From Amaranthus tricolor (Eukaryota; Streptophyta; Magnoliopsida; Caryophyllales; Amaranthaceae): a stretch of 64,000 nucleotides of DNA. A program made the translations under genes and the position numbers. The stretch's first letter is position 1. Each line of letters opens with the position of its first letter. This document shows positions 33,363 through 45,313 of the stretch, one piece after another. The stretch lies in contig NC_080056.1 in NCBI RefSeq assembly GCF_026212465.1, positions 23,135,017 through 23,199,016 of the forward strand, given 5' to 3'. The notes beneath the pieces are model-generated. The model did no database searches, had not been told where the DNA came from, and worked only from the letters and a program-made list of their open reading frames with translations.

Positions 33363-33378
33363 AATTCCACCTTTTTGA
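33363..33378 (-). other. polypurine tract of the second copia element
   Basis: The minus strand reads CAAAAAGGTGGAATT immediately before TGTTGG of the LTR. A second purine-rich copy (CAAAAGGGGAAAT on the minus strand) lies at about 34083-34095, again showing repeated motifs in this region. Confidence 0.7.
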
Positions 33379-34380
33379 TGATGACAAACTTTTAAACAAA
33401 ATAAAAAAAAAAATAGAGTAAAATCAATATTATAGAGCATGCTAGAGATTAAGACAACTCTACATAACTTAGTAAATTAACTCGTTACAATATAATTTAC
33501 CAAGCATACATTAAAAACAAATTACTCTATTAATTAGAATTACTTAAAATAACTTAAGCATAATCAAGGAATCGAAAGTAGTTTATAGCTTAAGATTTCA
33601 AATAAAACTAAATAAAACAAAACTTACCAAGATTCTACGCAATGTAAGAATTTTATTATAGCATTCAAGTAAAAATTAGAGCATAGAGCATAAGTAATCA
33701 CAGTAATATCAGAACAAATAACAAATAGTTTACTGATTTGATGATCAGAGCTAAAAACAATCAGTTTGGTTAAAATTAACCGAGGCTAAAATCATATCAT
33801 ATAGATCATATAGATCAGAGTAGTTGCAATTAATCAGAGCTAAACTTGCTAAACTTATTACTGATCAAAGCTTAATTCATATAAATCATCACATATATCA
33901 GAGCATATAATCCAATTCATCTCAATTATATTATATATATCAGAGCATCAGAGCATGTATGAATTAATAGAGCATAACATTCAGATTATAGAACACAGCC
34001 ACAATCCTAATGTACAACAACAGAATAGATACTGATAAAAACCAAGCATACTCTAGCATCATTTAAGTTTGTGCCAAAATATTTCCCCTTTTGACATCAA
34101 TCAAAAAGAAGTAGAACAATTAAACCACAACACTAATCATATAGACATAGTCAAAGAGAGTATCAAGATTCACTGATCAAAAGTAATTACCAATAAATGC
34201 AAGCATGCTGAGCAGGGATTAAACTTCACAAACAGTTAGTAGCATAAAGGAAATGTAGTTCAACAAAGTATGAATTACAGGAACTGTACCCTAGCTGGTA
34301 CAATGAAAAACATATTAAGATTGTTTGATAAAAGGGATGGTTACAAGAATTGAAAAGATATTAAAAAGCAGCAGGAGGAA
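33379..34380 (-). other. 3' non-coding region of the second copia element
   Basis: AT-rich sequence with repeated ATCAGAGCA/TCATATAGATC words (33720-33960) and no open frame of note. It lies between the env-like stop and the polypurine tract. Confidence 0.6.
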
Positions 34381-35928
34381 TTAAGATGCAGGAGCTTCAT
34401 CATCCACATATTCTGTGTCCACCTCTACTGTGTCGAGTTTTTCCCCCAGACGTGCTTCCATCTGGTTCATTTGAGCAGATAGTGAGGCTAGAGAGACACG
34501 AATTTCATCTTTAAAAACAAGGAAGCTGGACTGCAATTCGTTAAGTTTCAGAAGAATGGAGAATAGAGGGGCTGTAAGAACTGTAGTGTCACCTAAGCCT
34601 TGGTTTGTTCAAGTGTGTACTGGTGGTGGTGAAGGTGGTATAGGTGACTGTGGTGGTGAAGGAAAGTGATGGAATGAAGGTGTGGTTGGCTTAGGTGACG
34701 AAGGATGGCTTGGTTCATCTGTTGTGTATGAGGTTGAGTCATCGTCAAGAATAACAATAGGTCTTTTGCCTTTGGAAGCTAGCCTGCGACTCTTCCTAGG
34801 TGTTGAACCAGATTGTTGCTTGTTAAGCATAGAAACCTCATCATATTCCTCTTTTTCTTCCTCCACAGCTTCCTTCACAATTTCCTTCTCAGCTTCCCCC
34901 TTACATGAAATTTCCTCCTCATTATTTAATTCCTCCTCCTCAACTTTTTCTTCTTTTTCTACTTCATTGGTGCCCTCATTGTTGTCAGATATCACATTAG
35001 ATTGTTCACAAACATTCTCAAGAGTCCTATTTTCATTCAATTTAAGGTGCAAGTTACTCAGACACTTAGCACCTATTTTGTTATTTGGACCCATGGGAAA
35101 GTTTTGACCTTCAAGAGGAACACCTAGCTTCCTAAAGACCCAAGTCAACAAACCACCATATCCTATCACACATCTTTTTGAAATACAGTCACTCAAGTGA
35201 GAAATCATTAATGAAGGAAAGTTAATTTTAATGTTATTATCCATACAGTAAATTAGAGTTGCATCTCGCAGATTAACTTCATTGCGTTTGGAATTACGCG
35301 GTAAAATGAATCTACGTGCTATGTTGTATAACAACTTGTGCAAAGGAGACAATACGTTATGGCTAACCTTTCCTCATTTTTCATTTATGCCCAAAAATTT
35401 CCAGATCAAACCCAGTGGCAGGCACTCCTAGCCACTCACCCAACATCAGACTGTTAAACTCAATTTTGACCTCCTTAACATTACTAGTTCAAATACCATC
35501 ATCAATAGAAAATTTTGAGATAAACTCACGCATCAATTCAGGGTATATTGGATTACAGCAGTATTCGACCATTAGTGATTCCCAAATTGATTTTGTAAAA
35601 TAGCGTGTAGTTGTGGAAAGAAGGTGGATTCATACCAGTTTTTGTCAAGACCAAATCCTACGCTCATTTCTTTAGATAATTCTTCAGCGTTTCTAGGAAC
35701 AGCGACTTTTGGCCTCTTGGCTGATAACGATTTGTTCATTGTAGAGTCACTCGGTCTTTTGTTACCTACATGCATTTTGGAAACAACAGGAGTTCCCGTC
35801 TGTTCTCTTGATGAAGGCTCTGGTGCAGCAATTTGTGGTGAAGGGTGAACTACATTTAGAGGTTTTGGTTGAGTCATTTTGGGAATTTTGTTTGATCGGT
35901 TGTGAGATGATGATTTTGGGGTCTTCAT
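34381..35928 (-). pseudogene. env-like protein of the second copia element
   Basis: The minus-strand frame begins MKTPKSSSHNRSNKIP at 35928 with a Pro/Ser-rich basic head and KRPKVAVPRNAEELSK, then breaks near 35572. A second open part (35352-34609) holds the plant retroelement domain: PLHKLLYNIARRFILPRNSK, then NEVNLRDATLIYCMDNNIKI and GYGGLLTWVFRKLGVPLEG. An acidic coiled-coil tract and KGKRPIVILDDDS follow. After an in-frame TGA at 34609-34611 the same frame continues as a coiled coil (LSAQMNQMEARLGEKLDTVE) to a stop at 34381-34383. It corresponds to the env-like gene at 16319-17690. Confidence 0.75.
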
Positions 35929-36453
35929 TGTCGATTTTGTGATCTAGAGAAGAAGGAGCAGTAGGGAGTGAAAGGGTTTTCTAGTTTGAAGATTGTGGTT
36001 TTGGAATGATGAAGCGATTTTGGCGTGAGGAAGTGTATATATTGAATGTGAGTGGACGTATAGTAAGGAATTTTAATACATTTGTTTTCCTTTATTTAAT
36101 TTAGGCGTGTGTACAAGGTGTGTAAAAGGGAAGTTAATGGTTTCATGAAGCATTACAATGATCCGACTCCCACTTTTAATTAAATTTCGTTAACCATCAA
36201 AGCAAATGCTGGGATATATAAAAATATAGAAATTGAAAAATATGAAATAATTTTATGACAATAAAATAAATAGAAATTTTATGCTACTTTGGTTTGATCA
36301 AATTAAACATGCACACATGATAGTACTCACAATATTTACTTTTAAATAATGCGTACGATCCTTTCGATAATTGATTTTTCAATCAAGATTTTTGTGGTTG
36401 ATTGACGTTTCCTATTTTCATTTTGCCTCAAAGCATCATGTTTGTCACTCACA

Positions 36454-38043
36454 TCAATGCAGCTTAATCATGCCCATTTCTAACCTCATTGTTTCGTGTT
36501 GTTCCCTTGGAAGTGGTTTAGTCAAGATATCTACAACTTGCTCATTTGTCTTAACATGCTTGATTATTATATTTTTATTTTCAACGTTGTCCTTAAGAAA
36601 TTGATGTCTTATATGTATGTGTTTAACCCTAGAATGATGCACTGGATCTTTTGATATGCATATGGCACTGGTATTATCACAATAACTAGGAACGCATTCA
36701 AACTTAATACCAAAATCTCTTAGCTGCTATATTATCCAAAGCATTTGGGAACAGCAAGCTATCGCTGCCACATATTCTACTTCAGCGGTGGATAGTGCTG
36801 CAGTGTTCTGTTTCTTAGAACACCACGATACTAAACACGAGCCAAGAAATTGTACCATACCTGACGTGCTTTTTCTATTAACAAGATCTCCTGCATAATC
36901 TGCATCACTATAACCTTTCAAGTCATACACATCACTTTTAGGGTAAAATAGGGACAAGTCATTTGTTCCTTTCAAATATCTTAAAATTCGTTTTACTGCT
37001 GTGAGATGTGATTCTTTAGGATTAGACTGAAATCTAGCACATAAACCAACACTGAAAGCAGTTAGATATAACAAAGAGCCAATCATGCCTCGATACATAG
37101 TTTGATCAATATTAATCCTTTTTAAGTCTTCATCTAATCTAGTAGCCATAGGTGTATGGTTGGTTTTAGAGTTGTTTAGACCATATTTCTTAAGAAGTTC
37201 TTTTATATATTTTTGTTGATGAATAAAAATACCATTTTCAGTTTGTTTAATTTGCAAACCAAGGTCGAAATTTAATTCTCCCATCATGCTCATTTCAAAT
37301 TCAGTGCTCATAAGGTTAGCAAATTCTTTACATAGCAATTCATTTGTGGCACAAAAAATAATATCATCAACATATATTTGAACAACTAAAATATCAGTTG
37401 CTCTATTCTTAAAGAATAAGGTTTTGTTAATTTTACCTCTAACAAAGTCATTTTGAATCAAGAACTTTGATAGTCTTTCATACCATTGCCTAGGAGCTTG
37501 TTTCAAGCCATAAAGAGCTTTATCAAGCTTGTAGACATGATCAAGACAGGAGGTATTTTCAAAGCCTGGAAGTTGTTCAACAAAAACTTCTTCATCAAGA
37601 AAGCCATTTAAGAAAGCACATTTCACATCAATTTGATATAATTTAAAGTTCATGAAAGCAGCAAAAGAAATTAAAATTCTAGTAGCCTCTAACCTTGCTA
37701 CCGGAGCAAATGTCTCGGTATAATCAATTCCTTCTTTTTGATTGTACCCTTTAACCACGAGTCTTGCTTTGTTTCTTACGATAATTCCATGCTCATCTAA
37801 TTTTTTCCGAAATACCCATTTTAACCCAATCACCTTTTTGTGTTTTGGTTTGGGTTCTAAATGCCATACTTTATTTCTTTCAAATTCATTCAATTCAGCT
37901 TGCATGGCTACAATCCACTCGGAATCCTTTAGAGCTTTTTCGTGATTCTTGGGTTCAAGTGATGATAAGAATGCAAAGTGTGCACAAAAGTTTCTCATTT
38001 GGGATTTGGTTTGTGTTCCCTTATTCAAATCACTTACAATCAA
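36454..38043 (-). pseudogene. copia reverse transcriptase and RNase H (one in-frame stop)
   Basis: The minus-strand frame of 438 codons starts with the hinge end and contains [20 protein letters not shown], then [46 protein letters not shown] and [14 protein letters not shown]. The catalytic box [11 protein letters not shown] is intact. RNase H follows ([28 protein letters not shown]). A TAG at 36727-36729, probably a mutated Gln codon, interrupts the frame after SQMLWII; the same frame goes on with [20 protein letters not shown] and ILTKPLPREQHE to 36454. Confidence 0.88.
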
Positions 38044-38205
38044 GTCAAGGGGATGATATCTTTGATATTTCCAAGGTTTGGGTACAAATTCTCTTGTGGG
38101 AACAGTAGTATGCTCTAGATCATTCGCCTGATTTTCATACTGTTCAGCTACTGGATCAACTTTGTCATCTGTGGGAACAGCTGGATTGGTAACAGTCTGC
38201 TGGTC

Positions 38206-38968
38206 CTAATGTACTGGCAGTTTCTGATTATGATCAGACCTTTCTGCTTCTTTTTGAATTGACTGTTCACCTGCTGTTCCTTGATCTTGAACTTTCATTT
38301 CTTCATCATCGTCCTCTAGATTTGCAAGACCTATTTTAAAATTGTTTATATCCTGTTCACTTGTCAAAAAATTAGTTTCATCAAAAATAATGTGAACGGA
38401 TTCTTCTACACTCATTGTTCTTTTATTGTAAACTCTGTATGCATTAGTATGTGATGAATAGCCAAGAAATACTACTCCATCACTTTTTTCATCAAACTTT
38501 CCTATGTTTCGTTTTCCATTAACATGAACAAATCATTTGCATCCAAACACACGAAAATAGGAAATATTTGGTTTTACACCTTTAAGCAATTCTTAGGGTG
38601 TCTTAGAAGTGATTGGTCTTATTAATACACGATTCAAAATATACCATGTAGTATTGACAGCCTCAGCCCAAAACTTTCTAGGTAGACCACTAGCAATTAA
38701 CATGGTTCTAGCCATTTCTTCTAAGATTCTATTATTTCTTTCTACCACACCATTTGGTTGTGGTGTTTTTGGTGCAGCAAAATTATGACTTATTCCATGT
38801 TCATTGCAATAATTCATGAATCTTGAATTTTCGAATTCTTTACTATGATCTGACCTTATGTGAATAATTTGATTATTGGTAGATTTTTGTATTTTGTTAG
38901 CGAAAGAAACAAACTCATTAAAAGCTTCATCTTTACTAATTAAAAATAAAGTCCATGTAGCAAATGCT
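38206..38968 (-). pseudogene. copia integrase core (truncated) and hinge
   Basis: From about 38968 the minus strand reads TWTLFLISKDEAFNEFVSFA, then IRSDHSKEFENSRFMNYCNE and HNFAAPKTPQPNGVVERNNR with catalytic Asp and Glu, then FWAEAVNTTWYILNRVLIRP. The VFGCKCFV-like block follows with a stop near 38580, then the hinge frame (38415-38206; VEESVHIIFDETN and an acidic tract). The first catalytic Asp and the zinc finger are lost at the truncation. Confidence 0.85.
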
Positions 38969-39678
38969 ATAATTAGATTTATTACTGAGAATTATTTAAT
39001 TGTAAGAAACTAACAAATTCGTAAGTCATAACAAATTCTGCCACTTGTTTACAGAAGTAGCATGAGTGTGTCCAGTCGTCCAGCATTACACTTCCCAAAA
39101 AAAACTGATTTATATGTATACTAGATACTAGACTTATGGATTGAGCGGTTTGGTTGGTTCACAAACATTTATGAAATGACAAGTGAAACTATAAAATTGA
39201 TTTAATGATCTTCTATTATAAAGTATTTGAGAGGAGAATTACAATTTTCTATTCGATTAATGGATTACTTGTTTATTTTTATGCTTAGCTTGCTAAATCA
39301 ATGCTTAGTTTGCAACATGCTTTGAAGGACTACCTATGGTGGTATAGAAACAAGGGGTTTGTGGAGAAATGATGTGCAATTTATATTTAATTTGATGATG
39401 CATTTATGCTGTTTAGATATGAGAGATTGTATGTTGTTGATCTGTTGACACATTTCAATAGTAGGATTGCTTTTGAAGATAGAAATATGAAGTATCCAGT
39501 CTAGCTTTCTTGTACCTAACCTCTCATGTATTTCAATCTGATTATCGTTCTCTGCAAATCGGAAGATATTTCTTCAACATTGTGGCTTTGGCTTAGACAT
39601 ATATTTTAAGTAGCAAGTAGGGTATTGAGCTTATTATTTGACATACTTTTTTATTTTATTTTTTAATTCATCTTCCAG
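38969..39678. other. no gene recognised; possible intron of the 14-3-3 fragment
   Basis: AT-rich sequence without a supported gene. It ends in a good splice acceptor (TTCATCTTCCAG, 39667-39678) directly before the 14-3-3-like exon, so part of it may be ancestral intron. Confidence 0.4.
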
Positions 39679-40011
39679 GAAATTGCTCATACAGATTTGC
39701 CACCAACTCATCCCATCAGATTGGGTTTTGAGAACCTTGAATGTGTATCCAGTATTTTAGCTTAGCTTGTGTATGCTTGATTATTTAATCAAATTCATTC
39801 CTAGATGTTGCCTTACATTGGTTATATATTGATACTTTCAATTTGACAGTTTGGCTTTCCATGTAGTAGAGTATCTTATTACTCCGTATAATTCACTACG
39901 TTTTATAATTATTGACAGGCATTTGAAGAAGCCACGTTACAGAGCTGGATACAATACGTGAAGAATCTTAAAAGGACAACTCTCTTATCATGCAACTTCT
40001 GTGGGACAACC
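39679..40011 (+). pseudogene. 14-3-3 protein gene fragment (two exons)
   Basis: After the acceptor TTCATCTTCCAG, exon 39679-39770 reads EIAHTDLPPTHPIRLG, matching the conserved 14-3-3 stretch before LALNFSVFYYEI; similarity then fades. After a second acceptor (TATTGACAG), exon 39919-40011 encodes AFEEA, then after a one-base frame change ELDTIREES, a stop in place of Tyr, and KDNSLIMQLLWDN, matching [20 protein letters not shown]. The family are dimeric phosphopeptide-binding regulators. The frameshift, stop and missing parts make this a pseudogene. An LTR element interrupts it after DN. Confidence 0.85.
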
Positions 40012-40424
40012 TGAAATCGACTATATTTAATAAAGCTTAATTATAAGTTTATTAAGCTGATTGGGGTTATTAAATATGTTAATTCGAGTAATAATATTAT
40101 TATTTTGATAACATCGACTCAAGTATTTCATTTGTTAACATTTTCAAGAAAGAGGTATATTTTATTTAATGTATAAAATTCGTGTAAAGATTACTTCGAT
40201 AAAAGTGTATTTTAATTATATTTTATTAATTGATTATTATCTTATCTTTATAAAAATAAATTTAAATAAAGTATTGAAAAATAAATTCTTAAATGCAATC
40301 CTTATTCATACTACCAATTACTTATTTCATAAATTGTCTATTATACCCTTACAGTATGTCTTATATGAGACTGTCTTATGATGAGACAACTTTAATAGAA
40401 TTTAATGGGTCAAAACTAAAAATA
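40012..40424. repeat. 413-bp direct repeat, left copy (truncated 5' LTR)
   Basis: It starts TGAAATCGACTATATTTAAT and ends CAAAACTAAAAATA. It aligns end to end with 41254-41666, also 413 bp, with scattered substitutions. The start lies directly after a 14-3-3 coding block, which marks an insertion point. Confidence 0.93.
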
Positions 40425-41253
40425 CTTAAATAGTGAATGATAACTTTGGGAGTCTATAAAGGTTTTATTCATGGTAAAATATGAATTAAGAAAAAGAAAG
40501 AGATCAATTGGAAGTTTAAAGAATACTTAAATTGTGAGAAGTTTGATTTTGTAAGTGAGGAAATGTTTGGTTATTAAAGGTTAAAAAAAAATGTACGAAT
40601 TTGAATGTCTAAAGGTTATTGAAGTTATTTCGAATGAATTTCTTATGAAATTTGAAGTTTTAAGCATTAAATGAAGAGTATGGTTATAAATGTTAAAATT
40701 CGAAGTAAGTTGACAATGATCGAGTTTTGAGTTATCAAAAGTTGATAGAAAAATGATTGTGGATATCTTTAATGAATATGAGATTCAATAAATGACTTAA
40801 GGTATTCATCTCAAAGTGTCTCGGGAGTTATAAGAGTTTTTAATTAAAAATTTAATTGTAAATGTGAAACAACAAGTAAGTTGATGATTCAATATCTCAA
40901 ACTAAGGATATAAAAAGGTTGAAATGACAAAATTTGTAATTAAAGGTATAAAAGATTTTGAAGTAAGGTGGTTGATTTAAAGTACTTGTGAACGATCACG
41001 TAAAGTAAATCGAGGTTGAAGTTTCAAATTTAAAGGGTTGAAGTAATTCAATTGAGGTTAGTTGTGTTACCAATATGTAATTCATCTTATATGATCGAAA
41101 ATGTATAGGTATAGTATGTCTTGAATCTAAGCTGGGGAGTAACTAAAGTTTATTTGATTCTCATTTCACGAAATTTGAGTTATACGTTATAACTAAGGAT
41201 GATCAGAAGAGTATGTATAATTTCAGGGACAAAATTATTTAAGTTGGGGAGAA
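40425..41253 (+). other. internal remnant of the LTR element, with polypurine tract
   Basis: No gene is visible. The right end, TTTCAGGGACAAAATTATTT followed by AAGTTGGGGAGAA, resembles the end of chromovirus polyproteins plus polypurine tract directly before an LTR. This argues that the right repeat is a 3' LTR and that most of the internal region has been deleted. Confidence 0.65.
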
Positions 41254-44200
41254 TGAAATAGACTACATTTAATAAAGCTTAATTATAAGTTTATTAAGCT
41301 GATTGGGGTTATTAAGTAAGTTAATTCGAGTAATAAAATTATTATTTAGATAATATTGACTCAAGTATTTCATTTGTAAACATTTTAAAGAAAGAGGTAT
41401 ATTTTATTTAATGTAGAAAATTCGTATAAAGAATACTTCGATAAAAGTATATTTTGATTATATTTTTTTAATTGATTACTGTCTTATCTTTATAAAAATA
41501 AATTTAAATAAAGTATTGAAAAATAAATTCCTAAATGCAATTCTTATTCATGCTAACAATTAATTATTTCATAAATCGTCTATTATACCCTTACAGCATG
41601 TCTTATATAAAACTGTCTTACGATGAGACGGCTTTAATAGAATTTAATGGGTCAAAACTAAAAATAAACCCATTTTACAATCTATAAACCGACACACCTT
41701 CCCTCACTTTGAAAACCCTCGGCTCCCTTCCCTCTCTTCTCTCTTCTCTCACTCCCTTCCCTCATGGCCACCTGATTTTTTTCTCCTCCACCGTGCGCAG
41801 GCCGCAGCAGACAAAGCCCTTCCCCACGAGTTGTTTTTTGTGTTGATTAGAATTGGTTATTTGGGTTATTTGGTTTCTAGTATAAAATTTAGTATTTGGA
41901 TATTGAAATTTCAGCTCAAAAACTGAGCATTCTGTTTTGGCCATTTTCGGGTCAGTTTTGATTGTTTCTAGGTTCTGGTGTCGCTTAGAATTTGTAGAGC
42001 TTCGAGTCGTGGTCGCATGGCCACTTGAATCGTCTCAAAATGAGTTCGTATGAGATAGTTATGTCTATTTTAGTAATGATATGTCCTGAAATGGTATTAA
42101 TATGGGATTTATAAAGTGGAACTAGAAGCTATGAGATAAATTGGGTAATTAATTCAAGTGTTGATGTTGGATTCATTTGGGTTCTCTTTGTGTTCTAATT
42201 CATGTGGTAGTATTTGATTAGTGGTTGCAATTTGGAGTTTTGATTCATCTTCAAACTTTAAGAGCAAAGTTCATTTAGAGTTCTTATAAATTAGATTCTG
42301 TCCTCACTGTTCTTGGCTGCTTTAGAGCCTCTTCTGGCCATTTCTGGGTTCTGTTTTCTGCATATGATTTGTAGAGCTTCGAGTCGCGGTTGCGTGGGCA
42401 GTTGAATCGCCCAAAAATGAGTTCGTATGAGAGAGTTACGCCCAAAATACTAACAGGGTGTCCTGAAAATCTGAAAATAGCATTTTGGATTTGCTTGTTC
42501 ATAATTAAAGTTGGGGTTCAAATTGAGTACTCCAAGTGTTTAGGGTTATTATTTATCATCCGATTGAGTTTTATTGATTGATATTGTTGAGTTTATAGGT
42601 TCTTATTTAATTAGTATGGGTAATTGGTTTTAGTATCAAATTTGGGAACATAAGTATCGATTGGGTATTTGATTAGTTGGTATTAGGTGGATATGATATA
42701 AGTTGGGTATTTGGGATTTAAAATTGGGTAAACTCCATTGATAATAACTCAAGTTTTTACATGTTGATGGTTGATGATGAATTGATTGGTATTTTAATTA
42801 TTGATTGTTATTCATGGCGTAGAAAGGTAACCTACAAGCAAACTACTATCCTATCTTTTAAATTTAATTCAAGTATTTCAATGTTCAAGTTATGTTTTAT
42901 AAGGTGTGGTATTGCTTCTATTGATATTTGAGCAAAATCGTATAATTTTTGGTGTTTGAAACTGTGGATTTTGACTTTGTTTGACCTTGCTCCTAGTCCT
43001 TGTTTAAATTATGTTTTGAATAATGTTCATATGTTTTTATATATGAGCTTTTAAATATTGTATTTATTTAAAGAGATTACAAAAGCATGTTTTGTATGTT
43101 ACTAAATTATAAAATACGAGTCTTGAAATATTGTATTATGAAGATGAGGTATGATTATTGATTTCAAAGAAAATCAATTGAATTATTGTTTTGTTTTATA
43201 TTGAAATGTTCGACATTGAAAAATGTCAATTTTTGGGAATTGGCAACGGATATTTATATCCGGAGTATTGTGAAACCCTATAGCTTGATAATAGGTAATG
43301 GTTATTCGGATTGGTCTCAAGCCCCCGATCCCGTTTCGTTCTTGCAAGAAGCGTATTTTCGGTGATGAAGATCCCCGTGTTCTCAGGATTTAGATCAAGC
43401 CTACTTCCTGACGGTCCATATATTCCCACGTTTTAAAGTGCCGTTAAATTATTGATTTAATATGAGTTTTGAATAAATACGTTTGGTACATAAAATTTTT
43501 TTTGTTTTGCAATGATATCATATTTGTCATTTGTCGTATTGTTTCGCTGTTATCTTGTAATGTTATAGCAGTGTTTTGATCCGTTATGGACTAAAGGTTC
43601 ATAGCCGTATTTATGTCCACACCAAACGATCTTTTAAAAGAGTTTTGATTTACGCTATTAACTTGTAAAGTTAAAGCCGTGTTTTGATTCGTTATGAACT
43701 AAAGGTTCATAGTCGTATTTATGTCGATACCAAACGATCTTTTAAAAGAGTTTTGATTTACGCTATTAACTTGTAAAGTTATAGTCGTGTATTTATTCGT
43801 TATGAACTAAAGGTTCATAGCCGTATTTATGTCGATACCAAACGATCTTTTAAAAGAGTTCTGATTTACGCTATTAACTTGTAAAGTTATAGTCGTGTTT
43901 TTATTCGTTATGAACTAAAGGTTCATAGCCGTATTTCTTTCGTTACCAAACGATCTTTTAAAAGAGTTTTGATTTACGCTATTAACTTGTAAAGTCATAG
44001 CCGTGTTTTGATTTGTTATGAACTAGAGGTTCATAGACGTATTTATGTCGATACCAAACGGTCTTTTAAAAGAGTTTTGATTTACGCTAATAACTTGTAA
44101 AGTTATAGCCGTGTTTTGATTCGTTATGAACTAAAGGTTCATAGCCGTATTTATGTCGATACCAAATGGTCTTTCAAAAGAGTTTTGATTTGGATAAAAT

Positions 44201-44428
44201 AATGTTTATAAATGGTTACCAAGTGAACAAGGAATTTGATTGGAGATGTTTGTTAATGACTTGTATACAAATGTAGTAGTTTGATGGATGTGTTGCTCTA
44301 TGTGTCATGTGTTGCGATAGCGAGGACATCGTTTTCGGATGGTTAACTTATAATGATATTTTGACAAATCATGTCTTTTAAAAAAATAGATATTTTATAA
44401 TGTATTAACTTCGTTTATAACTGGGTTG
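41254..44428 (+). repeat. putative long 3' LTR of a chromovirus-type element
   Basis: Its first 413 bp are the right copy of the direct repeat. Further inside, AGCTTCGAGTCG...GAGTTCGTATGAGA is present twice (about 42000 and 42376), and the segment 43240-43440 has the GC-rich look of a chromovirus LTR. ATAACTGGGTTGTAAG at about 44414-44429 resembles the GGGTTGTTACA end of such LTRs. The length (about 3.2 kb) is like that of Tekay-type LTRs. The right boundary is uncertain; no target duplication matches. Confidence 0.45.
43545..44190 (+). repeat. 108-bp tandem array, about six copies
   Basis: The word CTAAAGGTTC (or CTAGAGGTTC) recurs at 43591, 43699, 43807, 43915, 44023 and 44131, an exact 108-base spacing. 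Each unit also carries a TTTTAAAAGAGTTTTGATTT palindromic-type core and TTAACTTGTAAAGTTATAGC. Units differ by only a few bases. Confidence 0.95.
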
Positions 44429-44429
44429 T

Positions 44430-45041
44430 AAGTAATTGTATTACTGTTATGAAAAATTTTTAAATACTCTGATATTGGTTGCTATGGCTATCGAGCCACA
44501 GGTTGGATTCAGCCTAGACTTCAATAAGTCTTCCGCTATGCTTGGTAGACAATATTATTATATTGTTTGCTCTGGTTTGTACTGTTTCACAACCTCTCCC
44601 TCTATACATACACCAGCCCAAGTCAGTATAGCTATGCTAAAGTCTACATTCATATGTTTCACTATTGGTTATGAGGAAGTATAAATGCCATGTTCAAAGC
44701 TCACAGTTGCAGTACTCTAAATTGCAGATCACGTTGCTTTTAATTGAGAAGACAAAGGAGAGAGAAGGAGAACCAATGGTATTTTCATGCATCATTGTAT
44801 TTAACCAATGGATATTTTTATGCTATCATTTTATGAAGAATCAAAATTTAATTGTATTTAACCAATGGGTATTTTCCTAGAGAAGCCAGTAATTACCTTT
44901 TGGTTATTATGGAGAATTAATGGGTATTTTCATGCACTATTGTAGGGAGAACCAAAAGATATTTGCATGCATCCTCTTTTTTCATGACTTACACCCAATT
45001 TTACGTAGTGTTTTTCTTTACATACCTTCCTATGTATACTA
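44430..45041. other. intergenic; degenerate repeats of an AACCAATGG(G/A)TATTTT motif
   Basis: No gene is supported. The motif CCAATGG(G)TATTTTCATGCA recurs at about 44774, 44805, 44862 and 44918, ending at the 28-base inverted repeat copy at 44940-44967. Confidence 0.5.
44940..44967 (+). repeat. left arm of a 28-bp inverted repeat (partner 49793-49820)
   Basis: TTGTAGGGAGAACCAAAAG plus ATATTTGCA matches the reverse complement of 49793-49820 with two mismatches. The two arms enclose 4.8 kb, including the KEN-domain gene. I cannot see matching target duplications outside the arms. Confidence 0.85.
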
Positions 45042-45313
45042 CTCCTTATGTCCCTCTTAATTTACACCTCTTTCCTTTTTAGTTTGTCCCACTCATTTTG
45101 CACCATTTCTTTTTTTGGCAATGACCACACTTTATTTTCTTTAAATCTCATCCACAAACTTATTTTCTCTCTCCATCTTAACCACTTATTTCTATCCTCC
45201 ACTTGTTTTTTGTCTTATTCTTCAACTAAATTTCACTTTTCACTAAATATCACCCAAAATCTAATGGGTGCAAAATCAATCTAATGGGTGCAAAATCATA
45301 GGGACGGAGGGAG
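45042..45313. mobile_element. Stowaway-like MITE (272 bp)
   Basis: The right end GGGACGGAGGGAG is the classic Stowaway terminal repeat. The left end CTCCTTATGTCCC is a mutated complement. Both ends are flanked by TA (45040-45041 and 45314-45315), the duplication used by Tc1/mariner-type elements. The body is AT-rich and non-coding. Such elements often sit near plant genes, and this one lies 414 bp upstream of the KEN-domain gene. Confidence 0.85.

Larger units (their letters stand above)
31907..38968 (-). mobile_element. second Sirevirus-like copia element, minus strand, 5'-truncated
   Basis: Read right to left: integrase core, hinge, reverse transcriptase, RNase H, env-like frame, polypurine motifs and a 3' LTR that abuts the CACTA gene. 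The 5' LTR, gag and protease are missing; homology stops at about 38968 within the integrase core. Element parts are less decayed than in the first copia element (YVDD is intact), but stops are present. Confidence 0.85.

Noticed and set aside
43545..44190. Regularly spaced repeats reminiscent of a CRISPR array
   Set aside because: The whole 108-bp unit is repeated without unique spacers, there are no cas genes, and the context is a plant retrotransposon LTR.
44430..44690. Possible remaining 14-3-3 coding sequence right of the LTR element (frame at 44436-44684)
   Set aside because: The translation shows none of the conserved C-terminal 14-3-3 blocks.
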